This document shows positions 1 through 5,012 of a stretch of DNA of 5,012 bases, piece by piece. Source of the DNA: an uncultured Collinsella sp. (GTDB lineage Bacteria; Actinomycetota; Coriobacteriia; Coriobacteriales; Coriobacteriaceae); NCBI GenBank assembly GCA_902476475.1, contig CABSDO010000119.1, positions 1 through 5,012 on the forward strand, given 5' to 3'. Below the pieces are notes generated by a model. The model had not been told where the DNA came from and ran no database searches. It saw nothing but the letters and a program-made list of their open reading frames with translations. Made by a program: the position numbers and the translations under genes. Positions within the stretch are counted from its first letter, which is position 1; each line of letters begins with the position of its first letter.

Positions 1-17
1 GCATTTGGACAATCTGA
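1..17 (+). other. Possible last codons of an upstream + strand gene
   Basis: In the third + frame the window opens with four sense codons and then TGA at 15-17, twelve bases before a strong terminator hairpin. That spacing is typical of a gene end, so an upstream gene may finish here. Four codons cannot prove coding. The other two + frames stay open well past the terminator, so the real stop may equally lie to the left of the window. Product unknown. Confidence 0.2.
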
Positions 18-28
18 CGTTCAACTTC

Positions 29-63
29 AAGGGCGCGACCAGAAGGTCAGCGCCCTTTCGTTT
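29..63 (+). terminator. Rho-independent terminator reading rightward
   Basis: A perfect 8-bp stem AAGGGCGC (29-36) / GCGCCCTT (50-57) encloses a second 4-bp stem GACC (37-40) / GGTC (45-48) with an AGAA tetraloop and one bulged A (49). It is followed by a T-rich tail, TTTCGTTT (56-63). The opposite strand has no comparable U-tract, so it should act on + strand transcription from a gene ending at or before the left edge. The ATPase gene on the minus strand ends at 207 and would be converging on it. Confidence 0.8.
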
Positions 64-146
64 CACGTCACCTTGTCTCAAATGCGGCCCGCTCGCTGCC
101 GTTGCCAAGACATCGGCGTTGCCTTGCTTCGGGAATGCGGCAGATA

Positions 147-185
147 GGGACGTTCCTTTTTTGCCGGCAGTTTGGGACACTCCTT
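147..185. repeat. Left copy of a ~40-bp dyad repeat
   Basis: This 39-base stretch matches 1655-1694 in the same orientation, with four substitutions and one single-base gap over about 40 bases. The copy is centred on the perfect 8-bp palindrome TGCCGGCA (163-170), and its outer arms (GTTCC and GGGAC with neighbours) are partly complementary, giving an imperfect dyad. The two copies bracket the ATPase gene and its 5' repeats. It could be a cassette boundary or a dispersed intergenic repeat of this genome; one window cannot separate these. Confidence 0.75.
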
Positions 186-206
186 ACGGGGCACCCCCCA
201 CAGCGC

Positions 207-1508
207 CTATGCCAGCTTGTCGATTTGCCCAATCTCCCAAAGCGGAATGTTGACGAGCGTGCCCTCGTCTCTATATGCCGCTAACGATGTTCTCACGCAG
301 CGCTCGAGCTTGAACTTCTCGCAGGCAATCCTCAGGCTCTTTGCTTTGAGATTCTCTGCCGCCTTGACCTCGAGCGGAAGCACGGTCCCCGCATGGTCGA
401 TGGCAAAGTCAGTCTCTGCATTGCCGGAGGAGGATGACCAATACGCGGGAGTTTTGCCTTGGAGCAAAAGCTCCTGTGCGACGTATTGCTCGGTCAGCGA
501 GCCTTTGAACTCCGTAAAAACAGCGGGCCCGTTCAGAACAATGGCTGGCGTGAGGCCGGAGAGCGCTCCGAGGATGCCGGTGTCGATGCAGAACAGCTTG
601 AAGCCCGAGAGATCCTCGTAGCTTGTGAGCGGTGCTCTTAGGGCGGAAACACGTGGCACCTTATGAACGATTCCATAGTCCATGAGCCACTGGAGGCTTT
701 CCTCAAAATCGCGTGCGCGCGCCCCGGGACGAAGCGCGCCGTAGACGAACTTCTTGTTCTCCTTTGCGAGCTGGCCGGGAAGGGATTTCCAAACCAGCCT
801 CATGCGCTCGACGATGCGGGCTGGCGCATGCTTGCCAAAATCGGATTCGTAAGCCTCGATGATTTGCTGCTGAAGCCTTCGGGCCTCGATGAAATCGTGG
901 GAGGCGGCGAAAGCGGAGACAACTTCGGGCATACCGCCGACAACAAGGTATTCCTTGAGCAGGCGCTCGAGCTTTTCGGTAACGTTTGCCAGAAGGTCCA
1001 TGTCTGCGGCAAGGACGGCGTCGGCGAGCGGGCTGCCGTCGACGGCACGAACGAACTCGACAAACCCCATGGGGCGCATGGTGAGCTGGTCGATCTTGCC
1101 GACGGGGAACGACTCGTTTTCGCGTCGGAGCGCGAGCCCCATATAGGAGCCGGCTGCCACGATATGGTATTCCGGCGCCAGCTCGTTGAAGTATTTGAGC
1201 GAGGTGATGCCACGCGGTGCCTCTTGGATTTCGTCGAAGATGATGAGCGTGTCTGTCGGCGTTATGGTCTGGCCGCGCAGGAGCTCTATCTGGGAGATGA
1301 TGCGTTTGGGGTCAAGGCTTCCGTCGAACAGCGAACGTGCGCCCGGTTCGAGCATAAAGTCAAAGCGGATGACGTTTTGATACTGCTGGCCTGCGAATTC
1401 GTTAAGAAGCCAGGTTTTTCCCGTCTGGCGGGCCCCCTTAAGCAGGAGGGGCTTGCGGTTTGCCCTAGATTTCCAAGCGATGAGTTCGTCCATTAGCTGT
1501 CGCTGCAT
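207..1508 (-). CDS. AAA-type ATPase with DUF4143 / PD-(D/E)XK-like C-terminus
   Basis: This 433-aa protein is a full-length member of the COG1373-type ATP-binding proteins (AAA_14 plus DUF4143). Walker A is GARQTGKT at residues 25-32 and Walker B is LIIFDEIQ at 88-95. A sensor-like AAGS follows at 118-121, then the family's VVGGMPEVV at 189-197. The C-terminal part (about 250-433) has E365-x-D367 and E380-V-K382, the pattern of a PD-(D/E)XK nuclease-like fold. No signal peptide or membrane segment is visible, so it is probably cytosolic. The start is well supported: AGGAGG (1513-1518) lies four bases before ATG. The stop is TAG. The gene stands alone, downstream of the gal operon terminator, with tandem repeats at its 5' end and direct repeats on both sides. 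Two 60-base samples (301-360, 841-900) are 53% G+C, against 65-72% in two gal samples, which hints at acquisition. The role of this family is not established, so I assign no pathway; DNA handling or defence is only a guess. Confidence 0.93.
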   Translation of the reverse strand: MQRQLMDELIAWKSRANRKPLLLKGARQTGKTWLLNEFAGQQYQNVIRFDFMLEPGARSLFDGSLDPKRIISQIELLRGQTITPTDTLIIFDEIQEAPRGITSLKYFNELAPEYHIVAAGSYMGLALRRENESFPVGKIDQLTMRPMGFVEFVRAVDGSPLADAVLAADMDLLANVTEKLERLLKEYLVVGGMPEVVSAFAASHDFIEARRLQQQIIEAYESDFGKHAPARIVERMRLVWKSLPGQLAKENKKFVYGALRPGARARDFEESLQWLMDYGIVHKVPRVSALRAPLTSYEDLSGFKLFCIDTGILGALSGLTPAIVLNGPAVFTEFKGSLTEQYVAQELLLQGKTPAYWSSSSGNAETDFAIDHAGTVLPLEVKAAENLKAKSLRIACEKFKLERCVRTSLAAYRDEGTLVNIPLWEIGQIDKLA

Positions 1509-1512
1509 ACTG

Positions 1513-1518
1513 CCTCCT
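1513..1518 (-). promoter_or_regulatory. Shine-Dalgarno of the ATPase gene
   Basis: On the minus strand this is AGGAGG, four bases before the ATG at 1506-1508. It is the strongest ribosome site in the window and fixes the ATPase start. Confidence 0.85.
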
Positions 1519-1531
1519 AACGATCATGGTT

Positions 1532-1553
1532 AGTATAAGACCGTCTTGGTCTT
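1532..1553 (-). promoter_or_regulatory. Candidate ATPase -10 box and adjoining inverted repeat
   Basis: On the minus strand TATACT (1532-1537) matches five of six bases of TATAAT and would start transcription near 1525, leaving a short leader that still contains the ribosome site. No good -35 is seen 16-19 bases upstream. A perfect 6-bp inverted repeat, AAGACC (1537-1542) / GGTCTT (1548-1553) with a 5-base spacer, abuts the box and could be an operator or a leader hairpin. The -10 call rests on one hexamer. Confidence 0.4.
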
Positions 1554-1636
1554 TCCATCGAAAAATGTGGGAGTAAACCACGTTTTTCCATCGAATAATG
1601 TGGGAGGCAACCACGTTTTTCCATCGAATAATGTGG
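1545..1636. repeat. 33-bp tandem repeat, three dyad-symmetric units
   Basis: Three 26-bp units recur at exactly 33-base spacing: 1545-1570, 1578-1603 and 1611-1636. Units two and three are identical and are joined to their left neighbours by 7-base linkers (1571-1577 and 1604-1610). Unit one, next to the ATPase promoter, differs from them at five positions, mostly in its left arm. Each full unit begins CCACGTTTTT and ends AATAATGTGG around a central CCATCG; the arms are complementary at 8 of 10 positions. The 33-base period is about three helical turns, which would place the units on one face of the DNA. With three units and linkers of constant length it is too short to call a CRISPR array. 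Likely roles are protein-binding sites upstream of the ATPase gene or structured leader RNA. Confidence 0.85.
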
Positions 1637-1654
1637 GGGTTCAGGTCGGCACCT

Positions 1655-1694
1655 GGGAGCGTTCCTTCTCTGTCGGCAGTTTGGAACACTCCTT
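1655..1694. repeat. Right copy of the ~40-bp dyad repeat
   Basis: Partner of the copy at 147-185, same orientation. Here the core is TGTCGGCA (1671-1678), so one arm of the central palindrome has changed. The longest identical block shared by the copies is CGGCAGTTTGG, followed after one mismatch by ACACTCCTT. Resemblance continues weakly a few bases to the left of each copy. It sits between the tandem repeats and the gal terminator, about 1.5 kb from its partner. Confidence 0.75.
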
Positions 1695-1726
1695 GTTTTG
1701 GTGCAAATTAGCTACCCTTGCATCAG

Positions 1727-1766
1727 AAAACGGCGCCTGTCGGCGATGTTGCCGGCGGGCGCCGTT
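1727..1766 (-). terminator. Rho-independent terminator of galKT
   Basis: On the minus strand a perfect 9-bp stem AACGGCGCC / GGCGCCGTT (1758-1766 and 1729-1737) encloses a second 4-bp stem, CGGC / GCCG (1751-1754 and 1741-1744), with a 6-base loop. It is followed by TTTTC (1730 down to 1726), so the T-run overlaps the stem end. It lies about 50 bases beyond the galT stop and should end the gal transcript before the ATPase gene. There is no T-run on the + strand. Confidence 0.8.
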
Positions 1767-1816
1767 GTCATGTGGGCGGTTATGTTGTGGCCGCTGATGA
1801 GGCTCGAACTCGCATG

Positions 1817-3445
1817 CTACAGCGAGTCGATAAAGCGCTGCTGAGCGGCACGTCCTGCCTCGTCCCACTTAAAGACGCCGGCGTTGTCGAGCACGTGGCC
1901 AAACACCACGCCGACCTCCTCGTGCAGGATATCGATGGCGTTGTCGGCCGTAAGCTCGTCGGCGCGGCGGGCAAAGACGTCCTCAGCCCATGCGGCGTGG
2001 CTGCGGCAAAGATCATCGCCCTCGAGCGTACCGGCAAGGTCGTAGCTGGCATCGACCTTGGCTGCCAGCAGATGCTCACGGACAGCGCCAAGCTCGGGAA
2101 CCAGGCGCGGCGGCAGAATGGCCAGGCCCATGACCTCGATCAGGCCGATGTTCTCCTTCTTAATGTGGTGGTACTCGGCATGCGGATGGAAAACGCCCAG
2201 CGGATGCTCATCGGTCGTAATGTTGCAGCGAAGCGCCAGGTAGGCCTCGTAGATATCGCCACCGGCATTGCCGCGGGAGTCGACGCGGCGAATGACGGGC
2301 GTCACGGTGTTGTGCGCCACGCCGTCGGCCGTGTGCGCGATGACACCCACGGACTCGTCGGTCCACTCGCGCCAGGCGAGGATGATCTTCTCGGCGGCAT
2401 CGAGGAGCTCGCCGCGATCGTGCGAGCGCAGGCGCAGCACCGAGAGCAGCCACTGCAGCACGGTACCGGCGACTTGGTCAAAGCCGGGCACGGTAAACTG
2501 CGAGACCTCGGCCGCGTGCATCATGGGGAACTCGTGCGCGCCGCCCTGGAAGTGGTCGTGCGACAGGATCGAGCCGCCCACGATGGGCAGGTCGGCGTTG
2601 GAGCCGATAAAGTAGTGCGGGAACAGGTCCACAAAGTCGAGCAGGCAGGAGAGACCCTTGCGATCGACGTGCATCGGGCGATGCTCGGAGCTCATGGCAA
2701 TGCAGTGCTCGTTAAAGTACGCGTACGGGCTGTACTGGAAGCCCCAGCGCTCACCGTCAAGCTGGATCGGGATAATGCGTAGGTTCTGGCGGGCGGGGTG
2801 GGCGCCATCGTCGGCTGCGGCAGAACGTCCGGGATAGCCCTCGTTCTCGATGCACAGCTGGCAGGCAGGATACTTCTCGCCTGTGTTCTTGGCGGCGCCG
2901 GCTGCGGCAATGTCGCGCGGGTCCTTCTCGGGCTTGGACAGGTTGATGGTGATCTCAAGATCGCCCCAGTTGGTGGGGGTGCTCCATTTGATGTTGCGCG
3001 CGATGGCGGCGCGGCGCACATAGCCGGCGTCGCAGCACAGGCCGTAGAACCAGTCGGTCGCGGCGCGGGGCTCGTTGACGCCCATGCGCCCATTGAACTC
3101 CTCGTTAACAACCGAAGGCCTCGGCATAAGCACACCCATGATGCGCATGGCGATGCGGTCGCGGCCCGACGCCGTGTCCTCGGCAACACCGTTGGCAACG
3201 GCGGCCTCGGAAAGCGCGGCAAGCGTGCCCTCCAGGTCAAAGTCGGGGAGTGTATCGGGGTGCAGAAGCGAAATCCTCTCGGTCTGCAGCGCCCAGGCCA
3301 TGTCGAGCGCGGGGCCCGTGGCGCCAATGCACTCCAGAATGGTGTTGTAGGCCCAGATGCGGTCGTCCTGCCCGATCATGGATCGGTGGATGGCGTACTC
3401 GATCAGGTTCTGCGCGGTCTCGCGCACGTCGGTCATTACAGCCAT
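1817..3445 (-). CDS. galT: UDP-glucose--hexose-1-phosphate uridylyltransferase, class II
   Basis: This cytosolic Leloir-pathway enzyme transfers UMP from UDP-glucose to galactose-1-phosphate, releasing glucose-1-phosphate and UDP-galactose. The 542-aa product carries the uridylyltransferase active-site motif HDHFQ at residues 296-300 (H-x-H-x-Q, the second His being the one uridylylated in this family). It also has the class II blocks CQLCIENEGYPGR (195-207), SPYAYFNEHCI (239-249) and HHIKKENIGLIEVMGLA (426-442). Class II enzymes are usually about 490-510 aa, so this one is slightly long, with no obvious extra domain. The start at 3445 overlaps the galK stop by 10 bases, and AAGGGGG (3456-3462) lies 10 bases upstream of it. 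A second ATG at 3434-3436 forms TAATG with the galK stop and would remove only three residues. Either arrangement implies coupling to galK. The stop is TAG, followed by the terminator at 1727-1766. Confidence 0.97.
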   Translation of the reverse strand: MAVMTDVRETAQNLIEYAIHRSMIGQDDRIWAYNTILECIGATGPALDMAWALQTERISLLHPDTLPDFDLEGTLAALSEAAVANGVAEDTASGRDRIAMRIMGVLMPRPSVVNEEFNGRMGVNEPRAATDWFYGLCCDAGYVRRAAIARNIKWSTPTNWGDLEITINLSKPEKDPRDIAAAGAAKNTGEKYPACQLCIENEGYPGRSAAADDGAHPARQNLRIIPIQLDGERWGFQYSPYAYFNEHCIAMSSEHRPMHVDRKGLSCLLDFVDLFPHYFIGSNADLPIVGGSILSHDHFQGGAHEFPMMHAAEVSQFTVPGFDQVAGTVLQWLLSVLRLRSHDRGELLDAAEKIILAWREWTDESVGVIAHTADGVAHNTVTPVIRRVDSRGNAGGDIYEAYLALRCNITTDEHPLGVFHPHAEYHHIKKENIGLIEVMGLAILPPRLVPELGAVREHLLAAKVDASYDLAGTLEGDDLCRSHAAWAEDVFARRADELTADNAIDILHEEVGVVFGHVLDNAGVFKWDEAGRAAQQRFIDSL

Positions 3446-4641
3446 GCCGCGTAAGCCCCCTTGTCAGAGATTGCGTAGTGACGGGCAGAGCCCTCGCCCA
3501 GCCAGCCGTTCATCTTGGTAATGAAGGTGTCGACCAGGTCGAGCGGCACGAAGGCCTGGATGGTGCCGCCAAAGCCACCGCCGTGGATGCGGACGGCACC
3601 GCGGCCGTCGAGCACGTGCTCGGCAAGTGCCAGGGCGTACATGGAGGGCTGCTCGGAGCCAAGCTTGGCAACGACATTCTGCAGGTACATGGCCGAGCTG
3701 GCGCCGGACTCGCGCGTCAGGACCAGGAACTGGTCGATGTCGCCGGCGTTAAGAGCCGCCCAGCGCTTGTCGACCAGGCCGTTCTCGTACCAGTAGTGAA
3801 CGGCGCGCAGGCAGGCGCGGTCGCCAAGCTTGGCGCGCAGCTCGGGCAGCTTGGCGTCAAAGTCGGCAACGTCGACCTCACACAGGCGCGCCTTGCCAAA
3901 CTCGGCGGCAACATCCTGCATCTCGCGCGGGACGGCGGCGTAGTCGTCGGTGGCTGCCACGTGGTCGGCGCCTACCTTAACTAGCACGAGCGCATAGCCG
4001 TGATCCTCAAAGTTGAGCTCTAGCTTCTGAGTTTTAGGCTGAGCCTGGTCCTCAAAATCCATGTAGGCGAGGCCGCCCAGGCACACGGCGGCCTGGTCCA
4101 TCAGACCGCAGGGCTTGCCGTAGTAGTTGTTCTCGGTGCGCTGGCTCATCTGCGCAAGCGCGACGGGCTCAATGGCGGGCGCGCCCCAGAGCGTCTCCAT
4201 GGCGCGACCGTATGCGGCCTCGACGGCGGCAGAGCTGGAAAGGCCGCCGCCCGAGGGGACAGAGCAGGTGAAGGCGAAGTCGAAGCCGCGGGGCTCAACG
4301 CCCAGGGCTGCGACCTCGTGGGCCATGCCGCGGACGAGGCTCGCGGACGTGCCCTTCTCGGACTCCTGAACATCCAGCGTGTCGAGCGTAATCTCAAGGC
4401 TGGGGTAGCCCTCGTCGGCAACGCGGACCTTGTTGGTGTCGGTTGCCACGGCAATGCCGTCGACGGCGACATCGAGCGAGCCGGCGATAACGTGGCCGCC
4501 CTCGTGGTCGGTGTGGTTGCCGCTGATCTCGGAACGGCCGGGCGCGTGTACGTAGAGCACCTGGCGGTCGCCGATGGGGCCAAACTCCTCCTCAAACAGC
4601 TTAGTGAGCGTGGCGAGCGTCTTTTCGTCGGGGGCGGTCAT
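3436..4641 (-). CDS. galK: Galactokinase (GHMP kinase family)
   Basis: Galactokinase phosphorylates galactose with ATP to galactose-1-phosphate, the first committed Leloir step, in the cytosol. The 401-aa product shows the three GHMP motifs. The galactose-binding signature is PGRSEISGNHTDHEGG at residues 34-49, with R36 as likely catalytic Arg. The ATP loop is SVPSGGGLSSSAAVE at 127-141, and the C-terminal RIHGGGFGGT is at 351-360. The likely catalytic Asp is D182 in CGLMDQAA. The signature departs from the textbook GRVNLIGEHTDY, with N42 where Glu is usual, as in a known branch of anaerobe galactokinases. I chose ATG 4641 because AAAGGA (4647-4652) lies five bases upstream and the length fits the family. 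An in-frame ATG at 4728 would add 29 residues and make the operator at 4682-4699 coding, so I rejected it. galK is the first gene of the galK-galT operon, behind a control region with repeated operator-like sites. Confidence 0.96.
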   Translation of the reverse strand: MTAPDEKTLATLTKLFEEEFGPIGDRQVLYVHAPGRSEISGNHTDHEGGHVIAGSLDVAVDGIAVATDTNKVRVADEGYPSLEITLDTLDVQESEKGTSASLVRGMAHEVAALGVEPRGFDFAFTCSVPSGGGLSSSAAVEAAYGRAMETLWGAPAIEPVALAQMSQRTENNYYGKPCGLMDQAAVCLGGLAYMDFEDQAQPKTQKLELNFEDHGYALVLVKVGADHVAATDDYAAVPREMQDVAAEFGKARLCEVDVADFDAKLPELRAKLGDRACLRAVHYWYENGLVDKRWAALNAGDIDQFLVLTRESGASSAMYLQNVVAKLGSEQPSMYALALAEHVLDGRGAVRIHGGGFGGTIQAFVPLDLVDTFITKMNGWLGEGSARHYAISDKGAYAAWL

Positions 4642-4646
4642 GGGGG

Positions 4647-4652
4647 TCCTTT
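4647..4652 (-). promoter_or_regulatory. Shine-Dalgarno of galK
   Basis: On the minus strand AAAGGA is followed by a 5-base C spacer and ATG at 4639-4641. It decides the galK start in favour of the 401-aa form over the upstream ATG at 4728. Confidence 0.8.
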
Positions 4653-4670
4653 CTTTGGCGCGTACGGACG

Positions 4671-4700
4671 ATTCTTGCGTCGTTATGAGTACGTTAACAA
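4671..4700 (-). promoter_or_regulatory. Weak candidate galK promoter overlapping operator 1
   Basis: On the minus strand TTGTTA (4695-4700) and AAGAAT (4671-4676) are 18 bases apart, each matching four of six consensus bases. Transcription would begin near 4664, leaving a leader of about 23 bases that includes the ribosome site. If real, operator 1 (4682-4699) fills the -35 end and spacer, the usual position for repression. The hexamers are poor and other promoters are possible. Confidence 0.25.
4682..4699. promoter_or_regulatory. Operator-like site 1
   Basis: The 18 bases GTTATGAGTACGTTAACA are the exact reverse complement of 4750-4767. The 14-bp core TGAGTAC|GTTAACA (4686-4699) has a central CG and outer TG/CA, as LacI-family operators do, although only four of seven positions are symmetric. 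It lies about 40 bp upstream of the galK start codon. Confidence 0.65.
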
Positions 4701-4706
4701 TTTGAA

Positions 4707-4736
4707 GCGGCGTGAACTCAGCATTCACGATGCCGC
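4707..4736. repeat. Inverted repeat midway between sites 1 and 2
   Basis: The arms GCGGCGTGAA (4707-4716) and TTCAC (4724-4728) plus GCCGC (4732-4736) pair over ten bases, with a 3-base bulge and a 7-base loop (4717-4723). The inner part also reads as CGTGAA (4711-4716) / TTCACG (4724-4729). No T-run follows on either strand, so it does not look like a terminator. Confidence 0.55.
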
Positions 4737-4749
4737 ACGTTAAAGGCTA

Positions 4750-4767
4750 TGTTAACGTACTCATAAC
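4750..4767. promoter_or_regulatory. Operator-like site 2, inverted
   Basis: TGTTAACGTACTCATAAC is a perfect 18-bp inverted copy of site 1. The centre-to-centre distance to site 1 is 64 bp, close to six helical turns, so proteins on both sites would face the same side of the DNA. With the A at 4749 it also fits 13 of 15 positions of the Gram-positive cre consensus WTGNAANCGNWWNCA, another LacI-family target. Confidence 0.65.
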
Positions 4768-4872
4768 ACAGCGCCTATTACTTTTTGAGAATCTGGTAAT
4801 CGGTCGAAATTCGGCCGTGAACGGTAGTGCCGTATGGACTTATAGAGCAGAAGAGCTGCAGCTAGAAAAAGT

Positions 4873-4886
4873 AGAGTACGTTAACA
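4873..4886. promoter_or_regulatory. Operator-like site 3
   Basis: AGAGTACGTTAACA matches the 14-bp core of site 1 at 13 of 14 positions, in the same orientation. Its centre is 123 bp from site 2 and 187 bp from site 1, and it lies about 90 bp upstream of the GTG at 4978. It could serve autoregulation of the right-hand gene or act as a distal site for DNA looping with sites 1 and 2. Confidence 0.55.
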
Positions 4887-4977
4887 TGCGTCCGACGATA
4901 GCGGCCCTCCGTGCGCTCAATTCCTGCACGGGCCGGTATGCACGCTATTCAGATCTCGCAAGGGTGAAGGTGATCTT

Positions 4978-5012
4978 GTGGCAAGACGCCCCTCCAACGA
5001 TACAGGCTCGCG
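4978..5012 (+). CDS. 5' end of a gene, possibly a LacI-family regulator (partial)
   Basis: A GTG start at 4978-4980 follows AAGG (4967-4970) within GAAGGTGAT at a 7-base spacing. The frame then reads V(M)ARRPSNDTGSR and runs off the right edge after 11 complete codons. The Arg-rich beginning resembles the short basic lead found before the helix-turn-helix of some LacI-type repressors, but no domain is visible, so the product is unproven. The context supports a regulator: it is divergent from galK across a region with three CG-centred operator-like repeats. In this frame the upstream sequence is open back to a stop at 4882-4884 without an ATG. An overlapping frame from ATG 4886 is also open to the edge but has no ribosome site, so I prefer GTG 4978. 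Confidence 0.45.
   Translation, partial: MARRPSNDTGS

Larger units (their letters stand above)
1509..1816. other. Gene-free stretch between ATPase and galT
   Basis: This 308-base gap holds, from left to right: the ATPase ribosome binding site and a -10-like box, a 6-bp inverted repeat, a 33-bp tandem repeat with three units, a short hairpin (CAGGT 1642-1646 / ACCTG 1651-1655), the right copy of the ~40-bp direct repeat, and the minus-strand terminator of the gal operon. Short open frames cross it, but none shows convincing coding character. Confidence 0.8.
4642..4977. other. Divergent control region between galK and a right-hand gene
   Basis: This 336-base gene-free stretch is A+T-rich in its middle (4741-4800 is 35% G+C) compared with the genes beside it. 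It holds the galK ribosome site, a candidate galK promoter, three operator-like repeats, an inverted repeat between the first two, and a near-palindrome at 4801-4817. A short open frame from ATG 4886 overlaps the right-hand gene in another frame and has no ribosome site. I see no confident rightward promoter. Confidence 0.75.

Noticed and set aside
663..1496. + strand open frame of 277 codons opposite the ATPase gene
   Set aside because: The minus frame carries Walker A, Walker B and a strong ribosome site. The + frame has no recognisable domain and is its shadow.
1545..1636. CRISPR array
   Set aside because: Only three units with 7-base linkers of fixed length and no spacer-sized unique sequences or cas genes; this is a tandem repeat.
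1795..1820. tRNA-like T-arm string (GGCTCGAACTCGC)
   Set aside because: No cloverleaf arms can be assembled around it, and it runs into the end of galT.
1718..2782. Long + strand open frame (354 codons) opposite galT
   Set aside because: It is the complement of a clearly conserved GalT frame in G+C-rich DNA, where antisense frames stay open by codon bias. It shows no recognisable motif, and its start sits in the gal terminator.
4642..4728. 29-residue N-terminal extension of GalK from ATG 4728
   Set aside because: It would translate through operator site 1 and lacks a ribosome site, while ATG 4641 has a well-placed AAAGGA and gives the normal family length.
4886..5012. + strand frame from ATG 4886, open to the right edge
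   Set aside because: No ribosome site before the ATG, which lies at the end of operator site 3. The GTG at 4978 in another frame has a proper ribosome site.

Overview
The window is high-GC bacterial DNA. It looks like an actinobacterial gut anaerobe of the Coriobacteriia (Collinsella-like). I infer this from the G+C-rich coding sequence, the combination of a class II GalT with a GHMP galactokinase of the 'GRxEIxGNHTDH' type, and general resemblance. No sequence comparison was run.

Layout from left to right. Positions 1-206 hold a strong rho-independent terminator on the + strand, serving a gene that ends at or before the left edge, and then one copy of a ~40-bp repeat. Positions 207-1508 (minus) encode a 433-aa AAA-type ATPase with a DUF4143/PD-(D/E)XK-like C-terminal half. 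Its 5' region (1509-1816) is unusually structured: a good Shine-Dalgarno, a -10-like box beside a 6-bp inverted repeat, three copies of a 33-bp tandem repeat that is itself dyad-symmetric, the second copy of the ~40-bp repeat, and the terminator of the gal operon.

Positions 1817-4641 (minus) are a two-gene galactose (Leloir) operon. galK is transcribed first and overlaps galT by 10 bases. GalK makes galactose-1-phosphate and GalT exchanges it with UDP-glucose to give UDP-galactose and glucose-1-phosphate. No epimerase, mutarotase or transporter lies in the window.

Positions 4642-4977 are an A+T-rich divergent control region. It contains three copies of a TGAGTACGTTAACA-type element, two of them forming a perfect 18-bp inverted pair, with an inverted repeat midway between that pair. 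To the right, on the + strand, a coding sequence appears to start at GTG 4978 and runs off the edge. Only 11 codons are visible. Its position and the CG-centred operator-like sites suggest a LacI-type regulator of galKT, but that identity is inference.

The two points most worth following are the three-site control region of galKT and the ATPase cassette, which carries tandem dyad repeats at its 5' end and is bracketed by direct repeats.
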